The translations under genes and the position numbers were made by a program. The notes under the pieces were generated by a model. The model had not been told where the DNA came from, searched no databases, and saw only the letters and a list, made by a program, of their open reading frames with translations. A stretch of 39,342 bases of DNA from a virus: positions 1-39,342 of IMG/VR virus record IMGVR_UViG_3300048918_000187; one strand, given 5' to 3'. Below, in pieces: positions 11,973 through 20,437 of the stretch; the stretch's first letter is position 1, and every line of letters begins with the position of its first letter.

Positions 11973-13674
11973 CAACAATATTGCAACGATAGAGTTCATT
12001 ATTTATTTTGCCCATCAGCTCGGCCGCATCCTTCGCGCCCAACGTCTGCGCTGTGAGCACGTCCAGGCCGAAAACGTACCAAAAGGCTTTTTGCGCGTCA
12101 CGGCCCAGTGCGGCCTGCCAGCCCAGCCAGCCGGCCATCGCCTGGCGCAGCGGCAATTGCGCTTGCTGGCGCTCGGTATGCCGCGCGTAGATGGCGCCAC
12201 GCGCGGCATCCGGCGCACCGCTAGGGAAGCGTGGCGCACCGTCCACACGGCGCACCTCGCCACGCATAGCGCGCAATACGGCCGGATCCAGCTTAGCGAG
12301 TGCTCCCTCAACTTCCTCTGGCTTGCTGCGCGCGGTCGGCTCCGGCGGCGCCTCGCCACAATAAGGGCATTTGGCCAGTGTCTTTTCGTAAGCCTTGGTG
12401 CAGGCGGTGCAGCTGCGCAACGGAATGACGCCCAGCTGCGAGCCCTTGCTGCGTCGGTCACGCCGCTCCAATGTGTGATAACGCTGGCCATCCGGCAAGC
12501 CGTGGCGCGTGTAGTTGTTCACGTGGTCGATGATAAGCGCGCGCGGCTTGCGACTGGCGGCGATATGCGCCAAACGCTCCGCTGGAGAGAATTCCTCCCA
12601 ACGCGCCATCAATGCTGCATCGATGTCCAGGCGCAACGGACGGCCGAATTGCTGATCGTAGAGTCCTTTGGATTCCGTAGGCCGCGCCATGCTGATCACT
12701 TCCATGGCCGGCACGTCTACGCCTTCGCCCAGGATGTCCACGGAAACGAGCTGCAGGACCTGCCGCGCCTTGAACTTTTTGAACACCTGCACGCGCAGGA
12801 GATCGTCCATATCGCCATGCACCACTTCCGCCGGCACGCCTGATGCGCGGAACGCTTCGGCCTGCTTGACAGCTTCTTCCACGTCCACGCAGAAGGTTGC
12901 GCCGAGTTTTCCAGGCGCCTCGCGCAAGTAGGTTTCCACCACATTGCCCACTAGCTGCTTTGACTTGTGGACAGCCTTACGTAACTGGTCGGGGTTGTAG
13001 TCGCCGCCAGCGCTAATCGCTACTTGCGATAGGTCTAAGTCTTTCGGCGGAGGCGGAGCAACAAGATCGTAATCGCACAAATAGCCCTCCTCGATGAGCT
13101 GGCGCATCGGAACGCCTAGCACCATCGTATGCGCCAAGCCGTCGCTTGATGCGCCCAGCCCTTTGCCATCCGCGCGAAAGCCCGTGGCCGTGGGCAGCAG
13201 CACGCGCTTGACATTCTTGAACTTAGCGATCGCCTTACCAAAGACGTTTTCGCGCAGATAGTGGTGCCCCTCGTCGCCGATGGCCATCTGCACCTGTAGC
13301 AGCCATGGGTCGTCGTCGGGCATGTTAGCGATGGCGTAGACGCTGGCCACGCCGCATTTGCTGTTCGGGTCATAATAGCTGCGCCCAAACTCGGCCATAT
13401 GGCAGGCGACGACTTGACGTTGTAGCTTTTTCGTGCCCACCACGCGATGCCGCACGCCATTACGCGCGAGCGCCATGCTCATCTGCACCACCAGTTCGCG
13501 GCGGTGGGCTATCGCGGCGCAGGCGCCCGGCTCTTTCGATAGCTTGTGCGAGAAGAGAACCGTCTTACCCGCCCCCGTAGCCAGGATCACCACGACGACG
13601 ACGTGCCCGGCGTCCCATTCCACATCGCAGATATCGCTCGCCTGTGACTGATACCAACGTAATTTTGGCGCCAT
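11947..13674 (-). CDS. Superfamily 2 DEAD/DEAH-type helicase
   Basis: A 575-aa helicase. ATG 13674 (MAPKLRWYQSQ) is chosen because the upstream extension crosses the divergent promoter region. Visible motifs are the Q-like RWYQSQ at 6-11, Walker A ATGAGKT at 32-38, DEGH at 134-137 (motif II), an SVDILGEGVDVP segment (motif V-like) and QQFGRPLRL (motif VI). A C-terminal CTACTKAYEKTLAKCPYCGE zinc ribbon follows. It resembles phage helicases of the RadD/UvsW-like type that act in replication or recombination. It heads the leftward early operon behind promoter copy 1. Its last codons (VDGAVNKE) are the translation of the copy 2 regulatory module. Confidence 0.85.
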   Translation of the reverse strand: MAPKLRWYQSQASDICDVEWDAGHVVVVVILATGAGKTVLFSHKLSKEPGACAAIAHRRELVVQMSMALARNGVRHRVVGTKKLQRQVVACHMAEFGRSYYDPNSKCGVASVYAIANMPDDDPWLLQVQMAIGDEGHHYLRENVFGKAIAKFKNVKRVLLPTATGFRADGKGLGASSDGLAHTMVLGVPMRQLIEEGYLCDYDLVAPPPPKDLDLSQVAISAGGDYNPDQLRKAVHKSKQLVGNVVETYLREAPGKLGATFCVDVEEAVKQAEAFRASGVPAEVVHGDMDDLLRVQVFKKFKARQVLQLVSVDILGEGVDVPAMEVISMARPTESKGLYDQQFGRPLRLDIDAALMARWEEFSPAERLAHIAASRKPRALIIDHVNNYTRHGLPDGQRYHTLERRDRRSKGSQLGVIPLRSCTACTKAYEKTLAKCPYCGEAPPEPTARSKPEEVEGALAKLDPAVLRAMRGEVRRVDGAPRFPSGAPDAARGAIYARHTERQQAQLPLRQAMAGWLGWQAALGRDAQKAFWYVFGLDVLTAQTLGAKDAAELMGKINNELYRCNIVVDGAVNKE

Positions 13675-13685
13675 CTCAAATTCCC

Positions 13686-13730
13686 TATTGACAACGCCGT
13701 CAATATAGGCAGACACTGCGCTCCCGTCAA
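13686..13730 (-). promoter_or_regulatory. Leftward early promoter with overlapping operator, copy 1
   Basis: The minus strand carries TTGACG at 13730-13725, a 17-nt spacer and TATATT at 13707-13702, a near-consensus sigma70 promoter for the helicase. The palindrome TATTGAC (13686-13692) N6 GTCAATA (13699-13705) covers the -10 and the predicted start site, where bound protein would block RNA polymerase. The same region is the leader of the rightward 13747 gene. On the plus strand TTGACA (13688-13693) has no clear -10 partner. Confidence 0.75.
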
Positions 13731-13746
13731 CCAACCGGAGCAACAC

Positions 13747-14436
13747 ATGCACTTGCAAATTCATTTGGACGGCACGGAAAGCGACTCTCAGCTTACGCGC
13801 ATTGCCGCCGCCATCAAGTCGCTGCGAGTCTCAAACAATGAGACGATCGGAACACTCAGCGTCAAGCTCGATGCCAAAGAAGCCGTCGCAGCGGTGCGCG
13901 AGGAATTCGATGCGGTAATTAATGGCCCTTTGGCATCGAGCGAGGCCTCGCCCAACTCGGCATCTATCCTTGCGGATGTCGAAACCTCTATGAGTGCCGA
14001 AGCGCCGACCGGCACGGATGCTACTTTCGACGCGGCGGGCCTCCCTTGGGATGAACGCATCCACAGCTCCAGCAAGGCCATTGTTGCGGACGGCACCTGG
14101 CGCCAGAAGCGCGGTGTAAGCGAGCTGCTCGTGAAGAAAGTCGAGGCGGAACTGCGCGACGCCGTGACCGCCAATGGCGACTATGCCCAGGTCGACACGC
14201 TGGATCTGCAAAACGCCGGCTTCGGCGAGGACGTGCCGCCGCCGCCCAGCGATGAAGAACCGGTCGATGCCAAAAAGCAGTTCGCTGAGTTGATGCGCGA
14301 CATCACGCAGAAGTTCCCCGGCCAGTTGCCCCACGTGATCAAGACGCTCAACGAGTCGCTGGGCATCAAGAACCTGGCCGAACTCGGCACGCGGCCGGAA
14401 ATGTTTGATGCCGCGCGCCAGGTGCTCTTTGCATGA
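13747..14436 (+). CDS. Conserved phage hypothetical protein, 229 aa
   Basis: A 229-aa acidic protein and first gene of the rightward replication operon, with CCGGAG about 8 nt before ATG. A central LPWDERIHSSSKAIVADGTWRQKRGV segment (about residues 98-123) is a block I know from phage proteins encoded near recombination and polymerase genes. It is flanked by a Glu/Ser-rich linker and a Pro-rich stretch (VPPPPSDEEPVD). A possible helical domain (KKQFAELMRDITQKFPG) ends the protein. Biochemical role unknown. The context suggests DNA replication or recombination. The stop overlaps the DUF2800 start (ATGA). Confidence 0.7.
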   Translation: MHLQIHLDGTESDSQLTRIAAAIKSLRVSNNETIGTLSVKLDAKEAVAAVREEFDAVINGPLASSEASPNSASILADVETSMSAEAPTGTDATFDAAGLPWDERIHSSSKAIVADGTWRQKRGVSELLVKKVEAELRDAVTANGDYAQVDTLDLQNAGFGEDVPPPPSDEEPVDAKKQFAELMRDITQKFPGQLPHVIKTLNESLGIKNLAELGTRPEMFDAARQVLFA

Positions 14437-15554
14437 GCACGCATGCGCCGCTCGCGCCTAGTTCGGCGGCTAGGCGCGCGCAGTGCCCAGGGTCGCGCTC
14501 GCTTGAGGCGAGCGTGCCCGACGAGGATACGCCGGAATCGATGGAAGGCACGGCCGCGCATTGGGTGGCAACGGATTGGCTTGTCGGCGTCAAGCACAAA
14601 GAAGGCGAGATTGCGCCTAACGGTGTCGCTGTAACGGCGGAAATGATCGAAGGCGCGCAGCTTTATGACTCGGCCGTGTGGGGTTTCGTCAAAAAGTACG
14701 GCGGCGTTCCTGAGACAGAGAAAGAGACGCACGCGCATCGCATCCACGAGGACTGCTACGGCACGCTGGATACAACCGTGGTGGGCTACGAGGACCAAAA
14801 CGCCAAACGCCCGATCATTGGCCTATTCGATTACAAATACGGCTTTGGCTATGTGGACGTTTTCGAGAATTGGCAGCTGATCGAATACGTGGCTGGCGAA
14901 ATTGAAGCGCTCCCGTCAACGCTCGATGCACACACGTGGGTCGAAATGACCATCGTCCAGCCGCGCAGCTATCACCCGGAAGGCCAAGTGCGCACATGGC
15001 GTATCAAGCTCGGCGACTTGCGCGCGTATTTCAATATTGCGCACGGTTTCGAGCACGAGGCCATGAAGCCGGACGCGCCCACGCGCACCGGTCCGCAATG
15101 CGCCGATTGCAAGGCGCGCTTCAAATGCAAGGCGATTCAGGCGAGCGCGTACCAGGCGGCGCAAATGAGCCGTGACGGCATGCCGTTCGATTTGCCCAAC
15201 GATGCGGCGGCCCGCGAGCTGCGCGTGCTGCAGGACGCCAGCAAGCGGCTTGAGGCGCGCATTACCGGATTGGAGAGCGAGCTGTTCTCACGTCTGCGCG
15301 CGGGGCAACGTGTCGCAGGTTATGAGCTGACGAACGTGCAAAGTCGCGAGCGTTGGAGCGTGGCGATTCAAGACGTGATCGACCTGGCCGAATCGTTCGG
15401 CGTGGACGTTGCAAAACCCGGCGTAGTCACGCCAAACCAAGCACGAACGGCCGGCCTCGATCCCTCGATCGTGGCGGCCATTTCCCACCGTCCGCAAGGC
15501 GAGCTGAAACTCGCACGCGTGGACATCAAGAAACTACAGAGGATCTTTTCATGA
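14433..15554 (+). CDS. DUF2800 protein, Cas4/RecB-like PD-(D/E)xK nuclease
   Basis: A 373-aa protein fitting the DUF2800 family, phage relatives of the RecB/Cas4 nuclease fold. Visible are SSAARRAQCPGS (about residues 7-18, with the first Cys), MEGTAAHWVATDWL (His near 47), LIGLFDYKYGFGYVDV-type core with Asp and Lys near 131-133, then WVEMTIVQPR, and CADCKARFKCKA near 222-233, which could complete an iron-sulfur or zinc site with the N-terminal Cys. The C-terminus is a long helical domain. It likely acts as an exonuclease in phage recombination or replication. Operon position between the 229-aa protein and the ssDNA-binding protein fits. Confidence 0.75.
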   Translation: MSTHAPLAPSSAARRAQCPGSRSLEASVPDEDTPESMEGTAAHWVATDWLVGVKHKEGEIAPNGVAVTAEMIEGAQLYDSAVWGFVKKYGGVPETEKETHAHRIHEDCYGTLDTTVVGYEDQNAKRPIIGLFDYKYGFGYVDVFENWQLIEYVAGEIEALPSTLDAHTWVEMTIVQPRSYHPEGQVRTWRIKLGDLRAYFNIAHGFEHEAMKPDAPTRTGPQCADCKARFKCKAIQASAYQAAQMSRDGMPFDLPNDAAARELRVLQDASKRLEARITGLESELFSRLRAGQRVAGYELTNVQSRERWSVAIQDVIDLAESFGVDVAKPGVVTPNQARTAGLDPSIVAAISHRPQGELKLARVDIKKLQRIFS

Positions 15555-16411
15555 GTCAGACGTTGCAGTTGAAAATTTGCGGCCGTTTCGTGCAGGGCGA
15601 TGTGTATAAGGGCAGCGACAAGGATGCGGATGGAAACCCACGCCTGGTCAAAAAGCCCGGAGCCAACTTCGGGCAGCCTACCGTCCAGTTCTATCAGGCC
15701 GTAGCCGTGCCCAAGCGCGGCACGACGCATTGGAGCCAGACTCCCGAAGGAAAGCAAATCCAAGCGCTAGGCGCGCAAAGTTTCCCGCGCGGCGAGCATG
15801 CGGCGGCGACGTTCGCGTGGAAGGTCTCCGATGGTGACGACACTGTGCCCAACCGCAAAGGTAATAAGCCATGCGATCAGGAAGGGTTCGCAGGTTGCTG
15901 GATCTTCAAGTTCACCTCCGGCTTCGCGCCTCGTCTCGTGTATATGAGCAATGGCGTGCTGAGCGAGCTTCCCGATTCGATCCGTATGAAGCCGGGCGAT
16001 TACGTCGAGGTGCTCGCGGAATACAAGAGCAACGAAAGCGTCCAGCAGCCGGGCCTTTTCGCCGGCCCGAAGGCCATTTTCCTGGCCGGCGTTGGCGAGG
16101 CAATCTCGCAAGGGCTAGATCTGTCCGGCGTTGGCTTCGGCGCGTCGCAATTGCCGCCTGGCGTTGCTGCGCCGGATGCGGACGAGTTGCCTGCGTTCGG
16201 CAACACCAAGCAGGGCGCCACGCACGTGCAAAGCCGCCCCGATTTGCTGGACGTGCAGGATGACATCCCGCCGCCGGATGACGACGATATGCCGCCCCCG
16301 CCGAGCGGCCCGACGATGACCGACAAGGCAGGCGGCAAGACCTATGAGCAGTTCATCGCCAAAGGTTGGACGGATGCCAAGCTGATCGCCGCCGGCTACA
16401 TGGTGGCGTGA
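15551..16411 (+). CDS. DUF2815-like single-stranded-DNA-binding protein
   Basis: A 286-aa protein. ATG 15551 is chosen for the ATGA overlap with the upstream stop. The first 190 residues are beta-rich, consistent with an OB fold, and include FAWKVSDGDD, a GCWIFKFTSG strand, MKPGDYVEVLAEYKS and a C-terminal GLFAGPKAIFLAGVGEAI segment like that of DUF2815 ssDNA-binding proteins. The C-terminal part is acidic and Pro-rich (DDIPPPDDDDMPPPPSG), as in many SSBs, where the tail recruits partners. The next gene but one, the polymerase, begins with a similar MLDDIPPPPS stretch. The family call is from pattern and synteny. Confidence 0.62.
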   Translation: MSQTLQLKICGRFVQGDVYKGSDKDADGNPRLVKKPGANFGQPTVQFYQAVAVPKRGTTHWSQTPEGKQIQALGAQSFPRGEHAAATFAWKVSDGDDTVPNRKGNKPCDQEGFAGCWIFKFTSGFAPRLVYMSNGVLSELPDSIRMKPGDYVEVLAEYKSNESVQQPGLFAGPKAIFLAGVGEAISQGLDLSGVGFGASQLPPGVAAPDADELPAFGNTKQGATHVQSRPDLLDVQDDIPPPDDDDMPPPPSGPTMTDKAGGKTYEQFIAKGWTDAKLIAAGYMVA

Positions 16412-16746
16412 TGCGAGTCCTAGCGTGCGGCGGTCGTAACTACGTTGACCAAGCGACGGTTGACCGCACGCTAGATTTGCTGGGTGTCTCGGTTCTCATA
16501 GAAGGCGGAGCGCCTGGCGCCGATTCGCTCGCGAATGCATGGGCCAAGAAACGCGGCGTGCCGTTCCGGACATTTCCGGCGAAATGGCTTTTGTACGGCC
16601 GTAAGCGAGCCGGCCCGATTCGCAATCAACAGATGCTTGACGAAGGCGTGCCGGATTGCGTCGTGGCGTTCCCGGGTTGGATCGGAACGGCCGATATGAT
16701 GCGACGCGCGCGAGCGGCCGGAATTCCTGTTTTTGAGGTGAAATAA
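16411..16746 (+). CDS. SLOG-domain protein (YspA/DUF2493-like)
   Basis: A 111-aa Rossmann-like protein: MRVLACGGRNY at the N-terminus, VLIEGGAPGADSLANAWAKKRG near 28-49 and VVAFPGWIGTADMMRRARAAGIPVFEV at the C-terminus. GGAPGAD and the PGxxGTxD segment are the nucleotide-ligand signature of SLOG proteins (DUF2493, YspA), which bind NAD- or ADP-ribose-like or nucleotide ligands. In a replication operon it could sense or bind nucleotides, or interfere with NAD-linked defence. That is inference. It has stop/start overlaps with both neighbours. Confidence 0.75.
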   Translation: MRVLACGGRNYVDQATVDRTLDLLGVSVLIEGGAPGADSLANAWAKKRGVPFRTFPAKWLLYGRKRAGPIRNQQMLDEGVPDCVVAFPGWIGTADMMRRARAAGIPVFEVK

Positions 16747-19082
16747 TGCTTGACGATATTCCGCCCCCGCCGTCACTTGACGATTACCGCGCAGGCCAGC
16801 AGCTTATCGCTGGCCCAGGCGTGGCCACGGTATTGCCCGATCTGGACCTTGAGACGTACAGCGAGGCCGGCTTCTTTTGGGACGAGGAAAAGCAAACGTG
16901 GCGCGGGCCTCGCGGCGCCAGCGGCAAACGCGGCAAAGGATTGCCCGCGGTGGGCGCACGCGTCTATGCGGAGCATCCCAGCACGGAAGTGTTGAGCCTT
17001 TACTACGATTTGAAAGATGGCGAAGGTCGCAAGCATTGGGCGCCGGGCATGCCGCTGCCCAATGCGCTTTGCTTTGCCGTGCGCAGCGGCGCCTACATCG
17101 AGGCCCACAATTCTGCGTTCGAGGCGCAGATGTGGGAATTCTGCATGGTGCCGAAATATGGCTTTCCGCCGATGGCGCCGGAACAATGGCGCTGCAGCGC
17201 ATCCAAAGCGCGCGCCTACCAGCTGCCAGGCTCGCTCGGTCCGCTTGGCGAAGTGCTCAAGATTGAGAACGCCAAGGATAAGGAAGGCGACCGGCTGATC
17301 AAGCTTTTCAGCGTGCCGCAAAAGCCCACCAAGGCGCGCCCCGGCAAACGCGTCTACATGCGTGATGAACCGATCGATGGCCCGAAGTTCATCGCCTACA
17401 ACGAACGCGACATTGTGGCCGAAGCGGAAGTGTCGAGCCTGATTCCTGACCTATCGCCGCTCGAGTTGCGATACTGGCAATGTGACCAAGCCATCAATCG
17501 CCGCGGTGTGCCGATTGATGCAGAAAGCCTCTTTGCGTGTCGCGATATCGTGGAGCAATGCCACGACGTATACAACGAAGAATTGCGCGTGCTCACGAAT
17601 GGCGCGGTCGAGAAGGCGTCACAGCTGCAGCGGCTCAAAGCGTGGCTGGAAACCTTCGGGCTGCATATCGGCGCGATGGATGAAGAAAGCATCGATGACT
17701 TCCTCGATAGCTATAGCGACTCGACCGACACTAATCAGCTGCCCGAAAGCGCTCGGCGCGCGCTTGAACTCCGCCAGCTGATCGGATCGGCCAGCGTCAA
17801 AAAGGTCTATGCCATGTGCAACCAGTTGGCCAGCGACGGCCGGCTGCATGACCTGTTCAATTTTCACGCCACACGCACCGGGCGCCCAACCGGCGACGGC
17901 CCGCAACCTACCAACATGCCCAAGGCCGGCCCGGAGTGCTACCGGTGCGAATGCGGGCGCTGGCACGCCGCGCCGCTGTGCTGCCCTTGGTGCGGGGAGC
18001 TGCGCGGGCCGGAAGAGGCGCACGAGTGGAATGTGGCGGCCACAGAAGATGCGCTTGAGGTGATCCGGCTGGGCTCGATGGAGCTGGTCGAGGCGTTCTT
18101 TGGTGACGCCATGCTCACGGTGTCCGGTTGCCTACGTAGCCTCTTCTGCGCGCCACAGGGCCGCGAGTTCGTATCGAGCGACTACACGGCAATTGAAGCC
18201 GTCGTGGCCGCCGCGCTGGCCAACGAGGAATGGCGACTCGAAGTGTTCCGTACTCATGGAAAGATCTATGAGGCGTCGGCCGCTCAATCGTTCCGGCTCC
18301 CACTCGAGGAAATTCTCGATTACAAGGTGCGCACCGGCAAACACCACCCGTTGCGCGCTAAAGGCAAAATCGGCGAGCTGGCCAACGGATTCGGCGGATG
18401 GATCAACTCGGCCAAAATGTTCGGCCACCCTGGCACGGACGATGAAATCAAGCAGGAAATCTTGGCCTGGCGCGATGCGTCGCCGGCCATTGTGGAATTG
18501 TGGGGCGGCCAGTTTCGCGGGCGCGGATGGAACAAGCAGCCCGAGTTGTACGGCATTGAAGGCGCCGCGATCCTCGCTATACAGCTACCCGGCACAGAGC
18601 AGCCCGTCATGCGTCTCGACGGCACGCCCAGCGGTATCAGCTACTTCACCACCGGCAACGGCAAGACGCTCCACTGCCGCCTGCTGAGTGGGCGCCTGAT
18701 CACCTACCACAATGTTGTGTGCCAGGCCTCGCGCGACGCCTGGCGCGGCCTTGAGCTGAGCTTCGAGGGTTGGAACACGAACCCCAAGAACGGGCCGCCG
18801 CAAAAGTGGATTCGCATGCGCACATGGGGCTCACGCCTCTTTGAAAACGTGGTGCAGGCCACGGCCAACGACATCCTGCGCCACGCGACCATTCACCTTG
18901 AAGAAAGGGGTTACCCCGTCGTTCTTCACGTCTACGATGAGATAGTGAGCGAGGTGCCGAAGGGCGAAGGCGCCAGCGTCGCGGAGCTGGAAAGCATCAT
19001 GACCGATCTGCCGCTATGGGCCATCGATTGGCCGATCAAGGCGGACGGCGGCTGGAAAGGCCGGCGGTATCGTAAAGGTTGA
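16746..19082 (+). CDS. Family A DNA polymerase with 3'-5' exonuclease domain
   Basis: A 778-aa replicative polymerase. Residues 1-235 are a DEDD-type exonuclease: DLDLETYS (Asp34/Glu36), AHNSAFE at 120-126 and YNERD at 218-222. The polymerase half has TGRPTGDGPQPTNMPK (378-393), motif A SSDYTAIEA with Asp479, a motif-B-like KGKIGELANGFGG (539-551) and motif C HVYDEI with Asp731/Glu732. An unusual insertion at 398-416 has CYRCECG...CCPWCG, likely a zinc ribbon, between the template-contact motif and motif A. Exo motif II has Glu where Asp is usual in Pol I. It has a TAATG overlap with the SLOG gene. Confidence 0.88.
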   Translation: MLDDIPPPPSLDDYRAGQQLIAGPGVATVLPDLDLETYSEAGFFWDEEKQTWRGPRGASGKRGKGLPAVGARVYAEHPSTEVLSLYYDLKDGEGRKHWAPGMPLPNALCFAVRSGAYIEAHNSAFEAQMWEFCMVPKYGFPPMAPEQWRCSASKARAYQLPGSLGPLGEVLKIENAKDKEGDRLIKLFSVPQKPTKARPGKRVYMRDEPIDGPKFIAYNERDIVAEAEVSSLIPDLSPLELRYWQCDQAINRRGVPIDAESLFACRDIVEQCHDVYNEELRVLTNGAVEKASQLQRLKAWLETFGLHIGAMDEESIDDFLDSYSDSTDTNQLPESARRALELRQLIGSASVKKVYAMCNQLASDGRLHDLFNFHATRTGRPTGDGPQPTNMPKAGPECYRCECGRWHAAPLCCPWCGELRGPEEAHEWNVAATEDALEVIRLGSMELVEAFFGDAMLTVSGCLRSLFCAPQGREFVSSDYTAIEAVVAAALANEEWRLEVFRTHGKIYEASAAQSFRLPLEEILDYKVRTGKHHPLRAKGKIGELANGFGGWINSAKMFGHPGTDDEIKQEILAWRDASPAIVELWGGQFRGRGWNKQPELYGIEGAAILAIQLPGTEQPVMRLDGTPSGISYFTTGNGKTLHCRLLSGRLITYHNVVCQASRDAWRGLELSFEGWNTNPKNGPPQKWIRMRTWGSRLFENVVQATANDILRHATIHLEERGYPVVLHVYDEIVSEVPKGEGASVAELESIMTDLPLWAIDWPIKADGGWKGRRYRKG

Positions 19083-19123
19083 ACCGCGCCCGGCGGATTC
19101 CGGGCACTCATGAGGATCTGACC

Positions 19124-19393
19124 ATGTCGATTGAAAACAAGCTGCAGGAGTTCAAAGACCACGTGATCGCCGAGTTTGAGAAACTCCGCGCCGCCTTGGA
19201 AAACAACCCGGCCAATAGCCCTGGCCATGCCGCTGCGGTGCAGGCTGCAAAGGAATCGGTCGAGGCCAAGCACGATGCGCTGCAAGGCGCACCAACGCCG
19301 GTTCCGGCCGATCCCAAGCCGATCGGCGCGCAGACCACTGGCGACGCACTCACGCCGCCGACGCCTGCGGCCAATGAGCCGGCCAAGCAGTAA
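19124..19393 (+). CDS. Hypothetical protein, 89 aa
   Basis: An 89-aa protein. ATG 19124 (MSIENKLQEFKDHV) is preferred over an upstream TTG because AGGA lies about 8 nt before it. The N-terminal 50 residues are a charged amphipathic helix, suggestive of a coiled coil, and the rest is Pro/Ala-rich and disordered-looking. It is the last gene of the rightward operon, 4 nt before the terminator hairpin. No family is recognised. Confidence 0.6.
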   Translation: MSIENKLQEFKDHVIAEFEKLRAALENNPANSPGHAAAVQAAKESVEAKHDALQGAPTPVPADPKPIGAQTTGDALTPPTPAANEPAKQ

Positions 19394-19396
19394 CCG

Positions 19397-19423
19397 GAGA
19401 GCCCGCGCAATGCGGGCTTTCTC
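19397..19423. terminator. Terminator between convergent early and late operons
   Basis: The stem GCCCGC (19401-19406) and GCGGGC (19412-19417) encloses a GCAAT loop and is followed by TTTCTCTT on the plus strand. Outer GAGA/TCTC bases extend the pairing. It lies between the last rightward gene and the LamG-like leftward gene, whose stop is 4 nt away. On the minus strand no T-run follows, so leftward termination is less certain. Confidence 0.7.
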
Positions 19424-19426
19424 TTA

Positions 19427-20437
19427 TCAATGGTTCGGGAACGGCGCCGTGGGCACAATTGACAAATCGCGCGCTACGCCCTTAGTCACGCGGAGGATGC
19501 CTATATACCCAGGTAACGGGTAAACCGACGTGGTGTCCGCTAAGTTGCCGCCGCCGACATAGCCTTTAATGCTAGCGCCGTTAGAGGGTGAAAAAGTCGC
19601 ACTATTGGTGACGCTCTTATCCATTGTTCCGTCTACCCACGTGCTCAACGTTGTACCGGAGCGTTTCACACCGACGTAATGCCAGGTATTTTGACTAAGC
19701 GTGATCGCACCTTGGATATAGTTCGCAACGAACGCTGCGGACACGCGGAGCTGGTAATTTTGCAAAGCGAATGATAGGCCTCCGGTGTTATTAGTGCTGG
19801 AGTTGCCGGCCTGGAAAATGCAGCATGCTTGATTCGAGGGCGCGCCCGTGATCGGGTAGATGAACGCCTCCACCGTGAAATCGCCCGGAAAACTCCATTT
19901 TGTTCCTGCGCTTGCGGTGATGCCCGACGAATCGATTGTGCCGGCGGGAAACAACCCGGAGGACGTGCCGAATTTGGCTTGCGCAGTGCTAATAGCTGCG
20001 GTACCCGTACGCGCCCAGGTTGTACCTGAAACTTCATCGGTGAAAGTTGTGCTGCCGTTAGCACCGGCAAAATAGAGAAGCGATTGCACGCTCGCCCAAT
20101 TGGGGTCCGTTGCCGCGATAGTCACGGACTGACTAGAGCTGGTGGCAGTCTGCCCGTCGCCCGAGTCAACGGAGACCGTAAAGGTGTAAGTCGTATTGAT
20201 CGTGCCAGTCGTCCCGCTGAGGCGTAGCTTGTTTCCAACTACGCTAAGGCTTAGCCCTGTCGGGAGACTACCCGACGCCACTTGGGGATTTGAGTAAACG
20301 CCATTGCCGCCACTGATCGTGAGGTCAGAGCTATACGCAGTGCTGGCGTTACTCGTCGCCGTATAAGTGCCCGTCAACGCCAACGTAAGGTATGAGGTTG
20401 GCCCCATTGCTCTAAACAGCGGTGCCATGGCCCACAT
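19427..20437 (-). CDS. Tail fibre-like protein with Ig-like and LamG/concanavalin-A-like domains
   Basis: A 336-aa protein. ATG 20437 (MWAMAPLF) overlaps the previous stop (TAATG), and upstream ORF extension lies in a different gene. Residues about 15-105 are an Ig/cadherin-like beta module ending in TYTFTVSVDSGDGQTA. Residues about 115-330 look like a laminin-G/ConA-like lectin domain (LLYFAGANGSTTFTDE, FTVEAFIYPI, NTWHYVGVKRSGTTLSTWVDG, IGILRVTKGVAR). Such C-terminal tail-gene proteins usually bind surface sugars, so a role in host adsorption is likely. It is the last gene of the late unit. Confidence 0.7.
   Translation of the reverse strand: MWAMAPLFRAMGPTSYLTLALTGTYTATSNASTAYSSDLTISGGNGVYSNPQVASGSLPTGLSLSVVGNKLRLSGTTGTINTTYTFTVSVDSGDGQTATSSSQSVTIAATDPNWASVQSLLYFAGANGSTTFTDEVSGTTWARTGTAAISTAQAKFGTSSGLFPAGTIDSSGITASAGTKWSFPGDFTVEAFIYPITGAPSNQACCIFQAGNSSTNNTGGLSFALQNYQLRVSAAFVANYIQGAITLSQNTWHYVGVKRSGTTLSTWVDGTMDKSVTNSATFSPSNGASIKGYVGGGNLADTTSVYPLPGYIGILRVTKGVARDLSIVPTAPFPNH

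Noticed and set aside
11572-12843. A 423-codon plus-strand ORF opposite the helicase
   Set aside because: It is antisense to the helicase gene with its clear motifs, has no recognisable domain, and its composition is the mirror of the helicase codons.
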